A stretch of DNA of 64,000 bases, taken from assembly GCA_964454015.1 (NCBI GenBank), contig CAYVQF010000020.1:19493-83492 (forward strand), in the 5' to 3' direction. The notes beneath the pieces are model-generated. The model ran no database searches. It worked only from the letters and a program-made list of their open reading frames with translations, and had not been told where the DNA came from. Made by a program: the position numbers and the translations under genes. This stretch comes from CAYVQF01 sp964454015. Lineage in GTDB: Bacteria; Myxococcota_A; Bradymonadia; UBA4248. Below are positions 43,522 to 51,694 of this stretch, in pieces; within the stretch, counting starts at the first letter, position 1, and each line of letters starts with the position of its first letter.

Positions 43522-44151
43522 ATGAGCGATCAACAAGAGAACCAAGCCCTACGCCAACGCGTGACCGAGTTGGAGCACGAGATCAAAGAAATGCGGGACT
43601 TGGTCGCCCACTACGAAGAGCGCTTCCGCCTCCACTTCGTCGAGACCTCCACCTTGTCCATGGTCATCGGCAACCATGGCCTGGTCGTAGACGCCAACCC
43701 CGCCCTGCTCTCCCTCCTGGGTTACACCCGCGACGACCTCATCGGCAAGCCGGCCTTCGATTTCGTCGCCCCCCACCACCGCAGCCTCGCCCAGGAGCGG
43801 GTGCTACTCGATTTCTCGGCCCCCGTGCACCAGGGCATGATCTTGGACATCATCGCCGCCAACGGCGACTTGCGCCGCTTCGTCTTCCCCAAAGGCATCG
43901 CCCCCAAGGTCATGCGCGATGGCCAGCCCGTGGCGATCTGCTATTCCGCCATCGACATCTCCGATCACGATCACCGCGACCTCGTGCCCATCTGCTCCAT
44001 CTGCAAGGCGATCCGCGACGCAGCCGGCCGCTGGCACAGCGTCGAGTCCTATCTCCACAGCCAGACGGGTGTCGAGTTCACCCACGGCATCTGCCCGCCC
44101 TGCCTCGAAAGCTTCTGCGAGAGCCACACCACGACGGACGTCAAGTCCTGA
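43522..44151 (+). CDS. PAS-domain protein with C-terminal Cys4 module
   Basis: A 209-residue soluble protein. An N-terminal coiled coil (about 5-35) leads to a PAS domain (about 38-150: LSMVIGNHGLVVDANPALL, LLGYTRDDLIGKPAFDFV). The last 50 residues form the small module VPICSICKAIRDAAGRWHSV ... HGICPPCLESF. I know this motif from ends of many sensor kinases and receivers in this group; its four Cys probably bind a metal. No kinase, cyclase or receiver is attached, so it is a stand-alone sensor or adaptor. The ATG is preceded by GAGGGAG. It is convergent to pepT with a hairpin between. Confidence 0.85.
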   Translation: MSDQQENQALRQRVTELEHEIKEMRDLVAHYEERFRLHFVETSTLSMVIGNHGLVVDANPALLSLLGYTRDDLIGKPAFDFVAPHHRSLAQERVLLDFSAPVHQGMILDIIAANGDLRRFVFPKGIAPKVMRDGQPVAICYSAIDISDHDHRDLVPICSICKAIRDAAGRWHSVESYLHSQTGVEFTHGICPPCLESFCESHTTTDVKS

Positions 44152-44154
44152 ACC

Positions 44155-44194
44155 CTGAGGACGCGGGCCACGGCGCCCTGCCCGCCTCCCTCAG
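44155..44194. terminator. hairpin between the PAS gene and pepT
   Basis: GCGGGC and GCCCGC pair, flanked by outer arms CTGAGG (44155-44160) and CCTCAG (44189-44194), between two convergent stops. There is no T-tract, but the position fits a bidirectional terminator. Confidence 0.45.
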
Positions 44195-44197
44195 ACC

Positions 44198-45448
44198 TCA
44201 GCGGAACTCGCTCCACAGTTGGCCCAAGTGGACGATGACCTCCACGGCCTTCTGCATGTCTTGCACCGAAACCCACTCATAGCGGGAGTGGTAATTGTGC
44301 TCCCCAGCGAAAATGTTCGGCGTGGGCAGCCCCTGGAAACACAGGTGAGCCCCGTCGGTGCCACCGCGCACGGCTTCCTCCCGCAGGGCGATCCCGGCCC
44401 GGGCGATGGCCTGCCGGGCGAAATCCACCACCTGAGGATGCTGATCGAGGATCTCCCGCATGTTGCGGTATTGCTCCACGACCTCCACCTCATAGCTGGC
44501 GCCGGGGTAGGCCGCCACCGCCGCCGCGGCAAAGGCCTCGAGCATGGCCTCTTTCTCGGCCAGGGCCGCGGTCACGAAATCGCGGATGATGAAGATGACC
44601 GTCGCCTTATCGACGGATCCGTTCAAGGTCATGGGGTGGAAGAAGCCCACTCGCCCTTCGGTGGTCTCTGGCGACAAGGTGTCCTTGGGCAGCCGGGCGA
44701 TGAAGTCCGCTGCCACCTTGATGGCGTTGACCATCTTGCCCTTGGCGTTGCCAGGGTGGGTGTTGAAGCCCTTGAAGGTCACCGTCATGGCATCAGCCGA
44801 GAAGGTCTCCGTGTCGAGCTGCCCCAGGGCGGAGCTGTCGATGGTATAGGCGCACTGCGCGCCGAACTTCTCCAGATCGAAGTGCTTGGTCCCGGCACCG
44901 ATCTCTTCGTCGGGGGTGAAGGCGATGCGCATGGTGGCCCGCGGCAGCTCGGGGTTCTCCAGCCAGATCTGCACGGCCGTCATGATCTCTGCCACGCCAG
45001 CCTTGTTGTCCGCCCCGAGGAGCGTGGTGCCTGACGCCGTGACGATGTCGTTGCCCATCTGGCTCTGGAGCTCAGGGTTGTCACTGAGCTTGATGACCGT
45101 CGCCGGGTCGTCGGGCAAGACCAGGTCCTGGCCCTGGTACTTGGTGTGGATGATGGGCTTGACGTCCTTGCCCGACATCTCCGGCGAGGTGTCGACGTGG
45201 GCCATGAGCCCAACGACGGCCGGGGCGCCAGGGACGTTGGTCGGCACGGTCGCCGTGACGTAGCCGTAGGCGTCGAGCTCGACCTCGGCGACGCCCATCT
45301 CTTTCAGCTCATCGGCGAGCATTTGTAGCAAAACGAGCTGCTTCTCCGTGCTGGGATAGCGGCTGGTCCCGGGCTCGGACTGGGTGTCGACGGCGACATA
45401 GCGAAGAAAACGCTCCAGGCAGGCCTGGCGATATTTGTCGAAGTTCAT
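44198..45448 (-). CDS. pepT: peptidase T (tripeptidase), M20B family
   Basis: A 416-residue cytoplasmic aminopeptidase, of normal length for PepT (about 410). The ATG at 45448 has GAGGTGAGG just upstream; the open frame continues upstream without a ribosome site and overlaps the ettA 3' end, so this start is preferred. Motifs: VGLMAHVDTSPE with metal ligand His84 and Asp86, LLGADNKAG with bridging Asp147, FTPDEEIGAG with catalytic Glu181 and Glu182, and GFNTHPGNAKGKMVNA in the dimer domain. EAVRGGTDGAHL and GEHNYHSRYEW give the last ligands. It cleaves the N-terminal residue from tripeptides, using two Zn ions. It lies 73 bases after ettA. Confidence 0.95.
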   Translation of the reverse strand: MNFDKYRQACLERFLRYVAVDTQSEPGTSRYPSTEKQLVLLQMLADELKEMGVAEVELDAYGYVTATVPTNVPGAPAVVGLMAHVDTSPEMSGKDVKPIIHTKYQGQDLVLPDDPATVIKLSDNPELQSQMGNDIVTASGTTLLGADNKAGVAEIMTAVQIWLENPELPRATMRIAFTPDEEIGAGTKHFDLEKFGAQCAYTIDSSALGQLDTETFSADAMTVTFKGFNTHPGNAKGKMVNAIKVAADFIARLPKDTLSPETTEGRVGFFHPMTLNGSVDKATVIFIIRDFVTAALAEKEAMLEAFAAAAVAAYPGASYEVEVVEQYRNMREILDQHPQVVDFARQAIARAGIALREEAVRGGTDGAHLCFQGLPTPNIFAGEHNYHSRYEWVSVQDMQKAVEVIVHLGQLWSEFR

Positions 45449-45521
45449 CCTCACCTCTTCGGTGGCGGGGGAGCCCCCCGGTGGCAAAGAGACGGCGCTC
45501 GGCGCCGCCTGGGATCCAAAT

Positions 45522-47201
45522 TCAGGTGCGTGACAGCGGCTTGTAACGAATGCGCACGGGTTGGTCCGCGGCGACCCCCAAGCGCTGCTTGCGATCGCGT
45601 TCGTAGTCCTGGTAGTTGCCCTCGAACCACACCGCCTCGGAGTCGCCCTCGAAAGCGAGGATGTGGGTGGCGAGGCGATCCAAGAACCAGCGGTCGTGGC
45701 TGATGATGACGGCGCAGCCCGGGAAGGCCTCCAGGGCGTCTTCCAAGGCGCGCAGGGTGTCGACGTCGAGATCGTTGGTGGGCTCGTCCAAGAGCAGCAG
45801 GTTACCGGCGCGCAAGAGCAGCTTGGCCAGATGCACGCGGTTGCGCTCGCCCCCCGAGAGGGTCCCGACCTTTTGCTGTTGCAGCTTGCCCTTGAAGCCA
45901 AAGATGCCGCAGTAGGCGCGGGCATTGAGCTCGCGTTTGCCCACCAGGAGCACTTCTTGGCCCCCGGAGATGGCCTCGAAGACGGTCTCGTCGTCGACCA
46001 GCTCGTCCCGGATCTGGGTGACGGCCGAGACGACCACCGTCTCCCCCACCTTGAGCTCGCCGCCGTCCACGGGCTCTTCCCCGGTGATCATCTTGAACAG
46101 GGTGGTCTTACCGGCTCCGTTGGGGCCGACCACCCCGACGATGCCGCCTTTGGGTAGGGAGAAGGTGAGGTCGTCGATGAGCAGGCGATCGCCGAACGCC
46201 TTGCGCAGGGCCTTGGCCTCGACCACCACGTCGCCCAAGCGCGGCGGCACGGGGATGACGATCTCTTGGCGGCGTTGCCCGTCGTCGCCGGCCTCCTTGA
46301 GCAGCTCTTCGTAGCGCTTGAGGCGCGCCTTGGACTTGGCCTGCTTGGCCTTCTGCCCCATGCGCACCCACTCCAGCTCGCGGGCCAGGGTCTTGCTCCG
46401 CAGGGAGGCCTGCTTCTCGTGCTGGGCCAGCAGCGCTTGCTTCTGCTCCAGCCACTCCGAGTAGTTCCCCTCGAAGGGCAGCCCTTTGCCGCTCTCCAGT
46501 TCGAGGATCCAGCGGGTCACGTTGTCGAGGAAGTAGCGGTCGTGGGTGACGATGATCACCGTGCCGTGGTAGTCGCGCAGGGTGCGCTCCAGCCAGGCCA
46601 CACTCTCGGCGTCGAGGTGGTTCGTCGGTTCGTCCAGCAGGAGGAGGTCCGGTTTGGCCAACAAGAGCTGGCACAGGGCCACCCGGCGCCGCTCGCCCCC
46701 GGAGAGGGTGCTCACGTCCTGGTCCCCCGGCGGGGTGCGCAGGGCGTCCATGGCGATGTCCAGGGTGCGATCCAGATCCCAGGCACCGGCGGCGTCGATG
46801 GCGTCTTGCAGCTTCCCCTGCTCCTCCATCAGATCGTTCATCTCGTCGTCGCTGAGCTCCTCGCCAAAGCGCAAGCTCACGGCTTCGAAGCGATTCAGCA
46901 GATCGCGCTGGGCGGCCAAGCCCAACTCGATGTTGCCGCGCACGTCGAGGCTAGGGTCGAGCTGGGGCTCCTGGGCGAGAAAGCCCACCTTGGCCTTGGG
47001 ATCGATCCAGGTGTCGCCGTCGACCTCCTTGTCGATCCCGGCCATGATGCGCAGCAGGGTGCTCTTGCCTGCGCCGTTGGGCCCGATGACCCCGATCTTG
47101 GCCCCGGGATAGAAAGAGAGCCAGATGCCATCGAGGACCGTCTTGCCGTCGGGGGTGTGTTTCTTCAACCCCCGCATTTGATAGATGAACTCATGCGCCA
47201 T
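45522..47201 (-). CDS. ettA: ABC-F protein EttA (energy-dependent translational throttle)
   Basis: A 559-residue cytoplasmic ABC-F ATPase, matching EttA in length and sequence. It begins MAHEFIYQMRGLKKHTPDGK. The first ATPase has Walker A GPNGAGKST (40-48), signature LSGGERRRVALCQLL and LLLLDEPTNHLDAESV. The linker (RELEWVRMGQKAKQAKSKAR) is the EttA-typical interdomain (P-site tRNA interaction motif) region. The second ATPase has VGPNGAGKTTL, LSGGERNRVHLAKLL and LLLDEPTNDLDVDTLRALED. EttA binds the ribosome E site and gates entry into elongation according to ATP/ADP. There is no membrane segment. It precedes pepT on the same strand. Confidence 0.96.
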   Translation of the reverse strand: MAHEFIYQMRGLKKHTPDGKTVLDGIWLSFYPGAKIGVIGPNGAGKSTLLRIMAGIDKEVDGDTWIDPKAKVGFLAQEPQLDPSLDVRGNIELGLAAQRDLLNRFEAVSLRFGEELSDDEMNDLMEEQGKLQDAIDAAGAWDLDRTLDIAMDALRTPPGDQDVSTLSGGERRRVALCQLLLAKPDLLLLDEPTNHLDAESVAWLERTLRDYHGTVIIVTHDRYFLDNVTRWILELESGKGLPFEGNYSEWLEQKQALLAQHEKQASLRSKTLARELEWVRMGQKAKQAKSKARLKRYEELLKEAGDDGQRRQEIVIPVPPRLGDVVVEAKALRKAFGDRLLIDDLTFSLPKGGIVGVVGPNGAGKTTLFKMITGEEPVDGGELKVGETVVVSAVTQIRDELVDDETVFEAISGGQEVLLVGKRELNARAYCGIFGFKGKLQQQKVGTLSGGERNRVHLAKLLLRAGNLLLLDEPTNDLDVDTLRALEDALEAFPGCAVIISHDRWFLDRLATHILAFEGDSEAVWFEGNYQDYERDRKQRLGVAADQPVRIRYKPLSRT

Positions 47202-47456
47202 AGCTGCCTACTCCTACCAGGTGGGCGGCGTGCCCATCGAGGGATGCAGGCTAGCGGGCCTTGGCCACGATGGCAACGAACCCACCGGCGACGCTGCCTG
47301 GCGCACGCCCCTCGGAGGTGGTTCCCAGCAGCGGCCAAGCGCCCGGGGCAAAACGAGAGGCGGGACCAAATTCATTTGTTGAGGCAGCTATTTTCAGGTG
47401 TGTGGCGATCTGTCATGCTGAGTGGGCAAGACTTCGTGATTTCGAAGGGGATGATC

Positions 47457-48791
47457 ATGGCAAGCAAGGGTCGCTTTCCGCGGATGGTAGACGACGGCAA
47501 TTTGGAAAAGGGCACGGTGAACGCGGAGTTCACCAGCAGCTCCAACCACCTGCGGCTCTCGCCTGGGGCCGCCGCCATCTTGTCCTTCTGCGACGGCCAT
47601 CGCTGCGTGGAAGAGGTCGCGGCCTGCCTCTCCCTGGACTCGGGCCTGCCCTGTGCCACGGCCGCCGTCGAAGCGGTGGTGGGCGATTTCGTCCGCCTCG
47701 GGGTGGTGCAGGTCGACGAGCGGGCCAAGGAGGTGGTCAGCCTGGGGCCAGTCCGGCACGACTGCACTGGCTGCGGCTGCTCGTGCGAGTCTCAGCTCGT
47801 TGGCCCCTTGGACGATCCCTTCATGGCCGAGGTCGTCGCCGTCCACCAAGCGGTGGCAGCCGAAGTCGAGAGCGTTCGCGGTGTGCAGCCCGTGGTGCAG
47901 GGGCGCACGCGCCAGGGCGAGGTCTTGCGCTTTCTCCACTTCCCCAACAAGCAGTGCCTCTTCCTCAACGCGGAGCGGTTGTGCGCCATCCACGCCATCT
48001 GTGGGGCCGAGGCCAAACCCGAAGCCTGCCGCCGCTTCCCCTTCGTCGCCGTCGAGGTCGAGGGGGCGATCCGCGTCGGGGTGCGGCCCACCTGTTACAC
48101 CGCCCACCGCAGCTATCGCGACGGCAGCGAGGCCGACCTCAGCGAGCTGGCGTCGACGGCCATCCTGCGCCCAGTGCTGCGCGACCGCGACCCCGAGGAC
48201 CTGGACGAAGGCCGCTACCACGAGGCGCGCATCCTCCAGTGGCTGCAGGACGAGAGGGTGGGGCTGGTGGAGCTGCTCTACCGCAGCGCCGGCTGCTCGG
48301 CCCGGCTCCCTGGCCGCACCCAGCTCCCCCAAGGCTTCTGCCACACCTTCCTGGGCCTCCTCCAGAAAATGGTCGACCGCCTCGTCCCATGGGTGACCAG
48401 TTTGGCCCACACCCTCCACGGCCAGCACCTGCAGCGGCTGCACCAGGCCCTGGCCGAGGTCTCGGTCGAGGCCTGTCAAAACGCGCCGGGTCAGCCCACC
48501 TGGGACGCCTTCGGCCGCCACACCATCGCCAGCGCCATCTTCTTGCGCGAGACGAGCCGCTTCCCGTCCATGCCCATTGGCGCCATGGTCTTTCTCTTCG
48601 GCCACTTCGTCGCCACCTGGTACGCCGCCACCCGCCCCGGCCTCAGTGAAGACGCAGCCTTCGACGCCTACGGCACGGCCTTGGCCGCCTGGAACCGGAT
48701 GATGACCCAGGGCCCCTGCTTCACCGCCCTCTTTCCCGAGACGGAAGACTTCGGCCTACTCACCCGCCTCCTCGAGAGCGGCGACCTCTGA
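47457..48791 (+). CDS. PqqD-like domain fused to FliB/YkgJ-type Cys-cluster protein
   Basis: A 444-residue protein. The ATG at 47457 has AAGGGG 6 bases upstream and gives MASKGRFPRMVDDGN; in-frame Met codons at 47451 and 47415 are less favoured. Residues about 18-85 resemble a PqqD-like (RiPP recognition element) winged helix: SNHLRLSPGAAAILSFCDGH, RCVEEVAACL, DFVRLGVVQVDE. Then comes a Cys-rich cluster of the YkgJ/FliB type: HDCTGCGCSCES, CLFLNAERLCAIH, EACRRFPF and PTCYTAH, likely binding metal or Fe-S. FliB is a flagellin lysine methylase; YkgJ proteins are uncharacterised. The fusion suggests recognition of a peptide by the first domain and modification by the second. No flagellar or RiPP genes are nearby. 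The C-terminal part is helical. Confidence 0.75.
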   Translation: MASKGRFPRMVDDGNLEKGTVNAEFTSSSNHLRLSPGAAAILSFCDGHRCVEEVAACLSLDSGLPCATAAVEAVVGDFVRLGVVQVDERAKEVVSLGPVRHDCTGCGCSCESQLVGPLDDPFMAEVVAVHQAVAAEVESVRGVQPVVQGRTRQGEVLRFLHFPNKQCLFLNAERLCAIHAICGAEAKPEACRRFPFVAVEVEGAIRVGVRPTCYTAHRSYRDGSEADLSELASTAILRPVLRDRDPEDLDEGRYHEARILQWLQDERVGLVELLYRSAGCSARLPGRTQLPQGFCHTFLGLLQKMVDRLVPWVTSLAHTLHGQHLQRLHQALAEVSVEACQNAPGQPTWDAFGRHTIASAIFLRETSRFPSMPIGAMVFLFGHFVATWYAATRPGLSEDAAFDAYGTALAAWNRMMTQGPCFTALFPETEDFGLLTRLLESGDL

Positions 48792-48805
48792 GCCAAGGTC
48801 CTAGG

Positions 48806-49153
48806 TCATTCGGACCACACCCCGAGGAGGTTCCCCGCGGGGTCGCGGAAGTGAAAGCGCCGGCCACCGGGGAAGGCGAAGATGGCCTGCACGATCTCCC
48901 CCCCGTGTTGCTTCACCCGGGCCAAGGCCTCCTCCAAATCGCTGGCGCGCAGCACCACCATCGGCGAGGTCCCAATGGGCACGTCCGTCGCAAAGCCACC
49001 GGTCAATCGCCCATCGGCGAAGCTGGTATAGGTGTCGCCATAATCCATGAAGGTCCAGCCGAAGACCTCACCGTAGAAAGCCTTGATGGCGACCAGGTCT
49101 GTCGCGCCAAACTCGATGTAATCGATGGGCATCACTTCTATCGACTTCTTCAT
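48806..49153 (-). CDS. VOC (glyoxalase/bleomycin-resistance fold) protein
   Basis: A 115-residue protein with one VOC domain: PIDYIEFGATDLVAIKAFYG, the FGWTFMDYGDTYTSF strand and FRDPAGNLLGVW at the C-terminus. The usual metal ligands (His and Glu on the first and last strands) are not all present: the first strand has no His and the final Glu is replaced. It may therefore bind small molecules without metal catalysis. It would act as a dimer. It is convergent to the PqqD-FliB gene with a 14-base gap. The ligand is unknown. Confidence 0.88.
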   Translation of the reverse strand: MKKSIEVMPIDYIEFGATDLVAIKAFYGEVFGWTFMDYGDTYTSFADGRLTGGFATDVPIGTSPMVVLRASDLEEALARVKQHGGEIVQAIFAFPGGRRFHFRDPAGNLLGVWSE

Positions 49154-49561
49154 GGGTCATCGTCCTCATGGGTAGCGGGGCCACCCCACCTGGGGCGGCC
49201 GCAGCGGGCGAACGCAACCTCGCGCTGCCCACGTCGTCCAAGGTCTTCATTTAAGACGTCCCAGCTTCCCTGTCACCTCCCCCATGGCGCGGCCGCGGCG
49301 GCGCACCTGCGCGATCGGCGCTGGCGGCATCACCCAAACGGGCGAAAGCTGCCAACCTGGGCCGCCTGCGCGTCCCCAACAGCGACGTCGTTGAATACGC
49401 ACCTGCGATGCAACGATGCCACCAGGCGTGACCACAAGGACCGCGAGAATCCGCGGGTGTCCCACCTGCGTCTGGGGCGCAAAAAAGCTTGACCAATGAG
49501 ATTTCTCTTCCTAGGGTCGTATTCAGGCGAGCACTCCCACCCCCAAAGACGAGGTAGAACG
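49154..49561. other. intergenic region before the frameshifted lipoprotein
   Basis: These 408 bases between the VOC gene and the lipoprotein at 49562 contain a good plus-strand promoter (49489-49517) just before the latter gene. No gene is supported in the rest, and no clear VOC promoter was seen. Confidence 0.4.
49489..49517 (+). promoter_or_regulatory. candidate sigma70-like promoter of the 49562 lipoprotein
   Basis: TTGACC (49489-49494) and TAGGGT (49512-49517) are 17 bases apart, ending 44 bases before the ATG, with an A6 run just upstream of the -35 box. It indicates that the broken gene is, or recently was, transcribed. Confidence 0.6.
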
Positions 49562-49788
49562 ATGAAGACCAAGGTCCTTCCTTTTGCGTGGCTGGCTCTG
49601 TGTGGCGTCGTGGCGTGCGCCCCCCCCCCGAAGGCGAGGATGACGTCATGGCGGCGCGCCTCCACCCTGCGGATTACGGTGCCAGCATAAGCCTCTGGCG
49701 CGGGGAGGAAGTGATCGCAGCCGACTTTGCTGCGGTGGTGGGAGCTGGCGTGGTAAAGGTGAGGCCCTGCCAGCCTGAGAGGACGTGA
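49562..49788 (+). pseudogene. small lipoprotein broken by a frameshift in a C10 tract
   Basis: Translation from 49562 gives leader MKTKVLPFAWLALCGVVAC (lipobox VVAC), then changes frame after a run of ten C (49620-49629) and stops after 42 residues at 49690. With 11 (or 8) C the protein would continue in the other frame as APPPEGEDDVMAARLHPADY and end at 49788, about 75 residues, with a plausible composition (GASISLWRGEEVIAADFAAV). The gene may be phase-variable by slippage, decayed, or hit by a sequencing error. A good promoter precedes it. No family is recognised. Confidence 0.6.
49620..49629 (+). repeat. C10 homopolymer inside a lipoprotein gene
   Basis: Ten consecutive C just after the lipobox codons. 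A change of one base switches the downstream frame. Comparable tracts occur at 7023-7033 (11) and 30522-30531 (10). Confidence 0.8.
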
Positions 49789-49822
49789 AGGAATCGGGCG
49801 CTAAGTCAAACGCACAAGGTCT

Positions 49823-51583
49823 ATGGATCTCCACATCGTCCCCATCAACGGCCTGCGTATGATCGCCAGGCATTTCCCCAAGGATCGCTGGCTCGGGATC
49901 TGGGACGATCTCAGCCAAGGACCTTGCGCAGTCGACACCGCCGCCCACTTGGCAGGCCGGCGCCGCTTCTGGCGAGCCCAGCGCTGGCACGACTGGCATG
50001 CGCCCTGGGAGGTCGACTTGGGTGCAGCCGTCGCGGGTTGTGAACGCGTTTGCCTGTGGTTGACCCAGGCCTTGGCCGAACAAATGCTCGCCTGCTGGCT
50101 CCTGGAATGCCTGAACGACCAAGGGATTGAAATCGAACGCATCGATGTCGGCCCAGCCTTCCTTCCGGTCAATGGCGATCCGTGCAAAGACCTGGGGACT
50201 CTGGCCGCCCACGATCCCGGGAGCCAGGCGCTCGTTGCCTGCCGGGTCCCACTCAACGCAGCGCACGCCGAAGCCATGCGGGATCTGTGGCGCCGGCTCT
50301 GCGCCCCCACGCCGGAGCCACTCGGTGCCTGGCTCAGTGCCTCGGGCGCCGCGCCTTTCGCCCTGCGCAAAGCCGTCCTGAGCCTCATGCAGCGCTTTCC
50401 GTCGCTGCCACACGGGCTCGACCACTGGCAACACCTGGCTCTCAGCACCTGTGCGGATTTTACGGGCGCGGGGCGCACCTGCTCCGAGGCGAGGATATGC
50501 GTGGAGGTTGCGCTGGTCATGGAAAGTGATCCGGAACAGGTGGCCGTGCTGGACGCGCAGACGCTGAGGGTGCTGTTGCGCGCCCTCGACCAGGAAGGGT
50601 GTTCGCTGCCGCTCGTGCACAGCCAGGGCGATCGCACGTCCCTTCGCCCGCTCGAACTGCGCATCACCGCCGATGGCCTGGCGGTGCTGCGCGGAGAGAA
50701 GAACCATCTGCTCCACAACGGCATCGACACCTGGATTGGCGGGACCCATCTGGGGGGTGATGACGCCGTTTGGCTTTGGGAAGACGGACGCCTGATGCGC
50801 TGGCAGCGACAGGTGCCGTTGGAAGCGCCGCGATGGCTAGCCGCTCTAGCGCCTGAGGTCGAGCGGACCTGGTTGCCCGCGGGAGTCGAGGAGGTGCTGA
50901 CAGAGGCAGACGTGCCGTTTCTCCTGGCGGCGATCCAAGCCCTCGCCGAGTGGCTGTGTCCGCGTCTTCCACCACCTAGACAGGTATCGCTTGGGCGAGA
51001 ATCGGCGCTGGAGCTGATCGGCACCTTGGATGACATGCTCTCCAAGTCTCTCGCCGGGTTGAACCCCTATCATACCCACCATGAAGGGCAGGCCGCGATC
51101 TGGCAGTCCCTGCTCGACACCTTCTGGCAAGGTCGCGGGGAGGCGAACCTGGACATCATCGAACGCTTGCTCTTGGTCTGCCTGGTGATCGCCCGAGAGG
51201 CACGCGCCACGGTGCTGCACTGCCATTGGCGCTGTGGTGCGTGGGGAGAAGTAGCTTATCGACGCGCGCTGGACGGGCCGAGCACGGCGATCATCTGTGC
51301 CGGGTACGACGCCACTGGTGATACGATTCATCGCTTGGCAGTGCGACTGGCCAAGCTTGCTTCCTTGGGAGCTGCCGCGCCCGCTGGCGAGGTATGCGTC
51401 ATGGAGCGTGTCTTCTTGGCTACTTGCGGCGGGGGAGAGGCGGGAGCGCCTCAGCCTTTGGCTTCTGAGGTTGAAGCGGGCAGCGCTGGTCTTCTGCGTT
51501 GGTGGCGAAAGTGCTTTGATAGTGGATGGGAGTGCGGTCTCGAGCTGGGCAGCCAGGTTCAACGATGTCCCAAAGAGGTGTAA
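49823..51583 (+). CDS. DUF1835-like protein, long form (first of tandem pair)
   Basis: A 586-residue soluble protein beginning MDLHIVPINGLRMIARHFPK. Residues about 1-110 have the DUF1835 style DDLSQGPCAVD and LWLTQALAEQML. The middle (about 270-330) has NHLLHNGIDTWIGGTHLGG and VWLWEDGRLMRWQ, matching NHILLNGIDHWVGGVHL in the next gene, so they are paralogues. The C-terminal 200 residues are unique, with several Cys and no known motif (ALLHTFW-like helices, VLHCHWRCGAWGEV). DUF1835 function is unknown; such genes are often stress- or regulation-associated. AAGG lies close to the ATG. No signal peptide. Confidence 0.7.
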   Translation: MDLHIVPINGLRMIARHFPKDRWLGIWDDLSQGPCAVDTAAHLAGRRRFWRAQRWHDWHAPWEVDLGAAVAGCERVCLWLTQALAEQMLACWLLECLNDQGIEIERIDVGPAFLPVNGDPCKDLGTLAAHDPGSQALVACRVPLNAAHAEAMRDLWRRLCAPTPEPLGAWLSASGAAPFALRKAVLSLMQRFPSLPHGLDHWQHLALSTCADFTGAGRTCSEARICVEVALVMESDPEQVAVLDAQTLRVLLRALDQEGCSLPLVHSQGDRTSLRPLELRITADGLAVLRGEKNHLLHNGIDTWIGGTHLGGDDAVWLWEDGRLMRWQRQVPLEAPRWLAALAPEVERTWLPAGVEEVLTEADVPFLLAAIQALAEWLCPRLPPPRQVSLGRESALELIGTLDDMLSKSLAGLNPYHTHHEGQAAIWQSLLDTFWQGRGEANLDIIERLLLVCLVIAREARATVLHCHWRCGAWGEVAYRRALDGPSTAIICAGYDATGDTIHRLAVRLAKLASLGAAAPAGEVCVMERVFLATCGGGEAGAPQPLASEVEAGSAGLLRWWRKCFDSGWECGLELGSQVQRCPKEV

Positions 51584-51623
51584 GAGGTGAAGGTAATAAC
51601 CAGCACTCCCCCCCCCGCTCAAA

Positions 51624-51642
51624 GGCCCGCTGGATAGCGACC
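51624..51642 (+). repeat. 19-bp direct repeat of the second DUF1835-like gene (copy 1, upstream of the gene)
   Basis: The 19 bases starting GGCCCGCTGGATAG here recur exactly at 51800-51818 inside the following gene, where they encode GPLDSD. The copy lies in the intergenic gap just after a C9 run and could be a relic of a duplicated or partly deleted paralogue. Confidence 0.6.
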
Positions 51643-51694
51643 AGGTCCTCCGATGCACGACGTTCCACCTGCACCCCCAAAGGATGATCCACCC

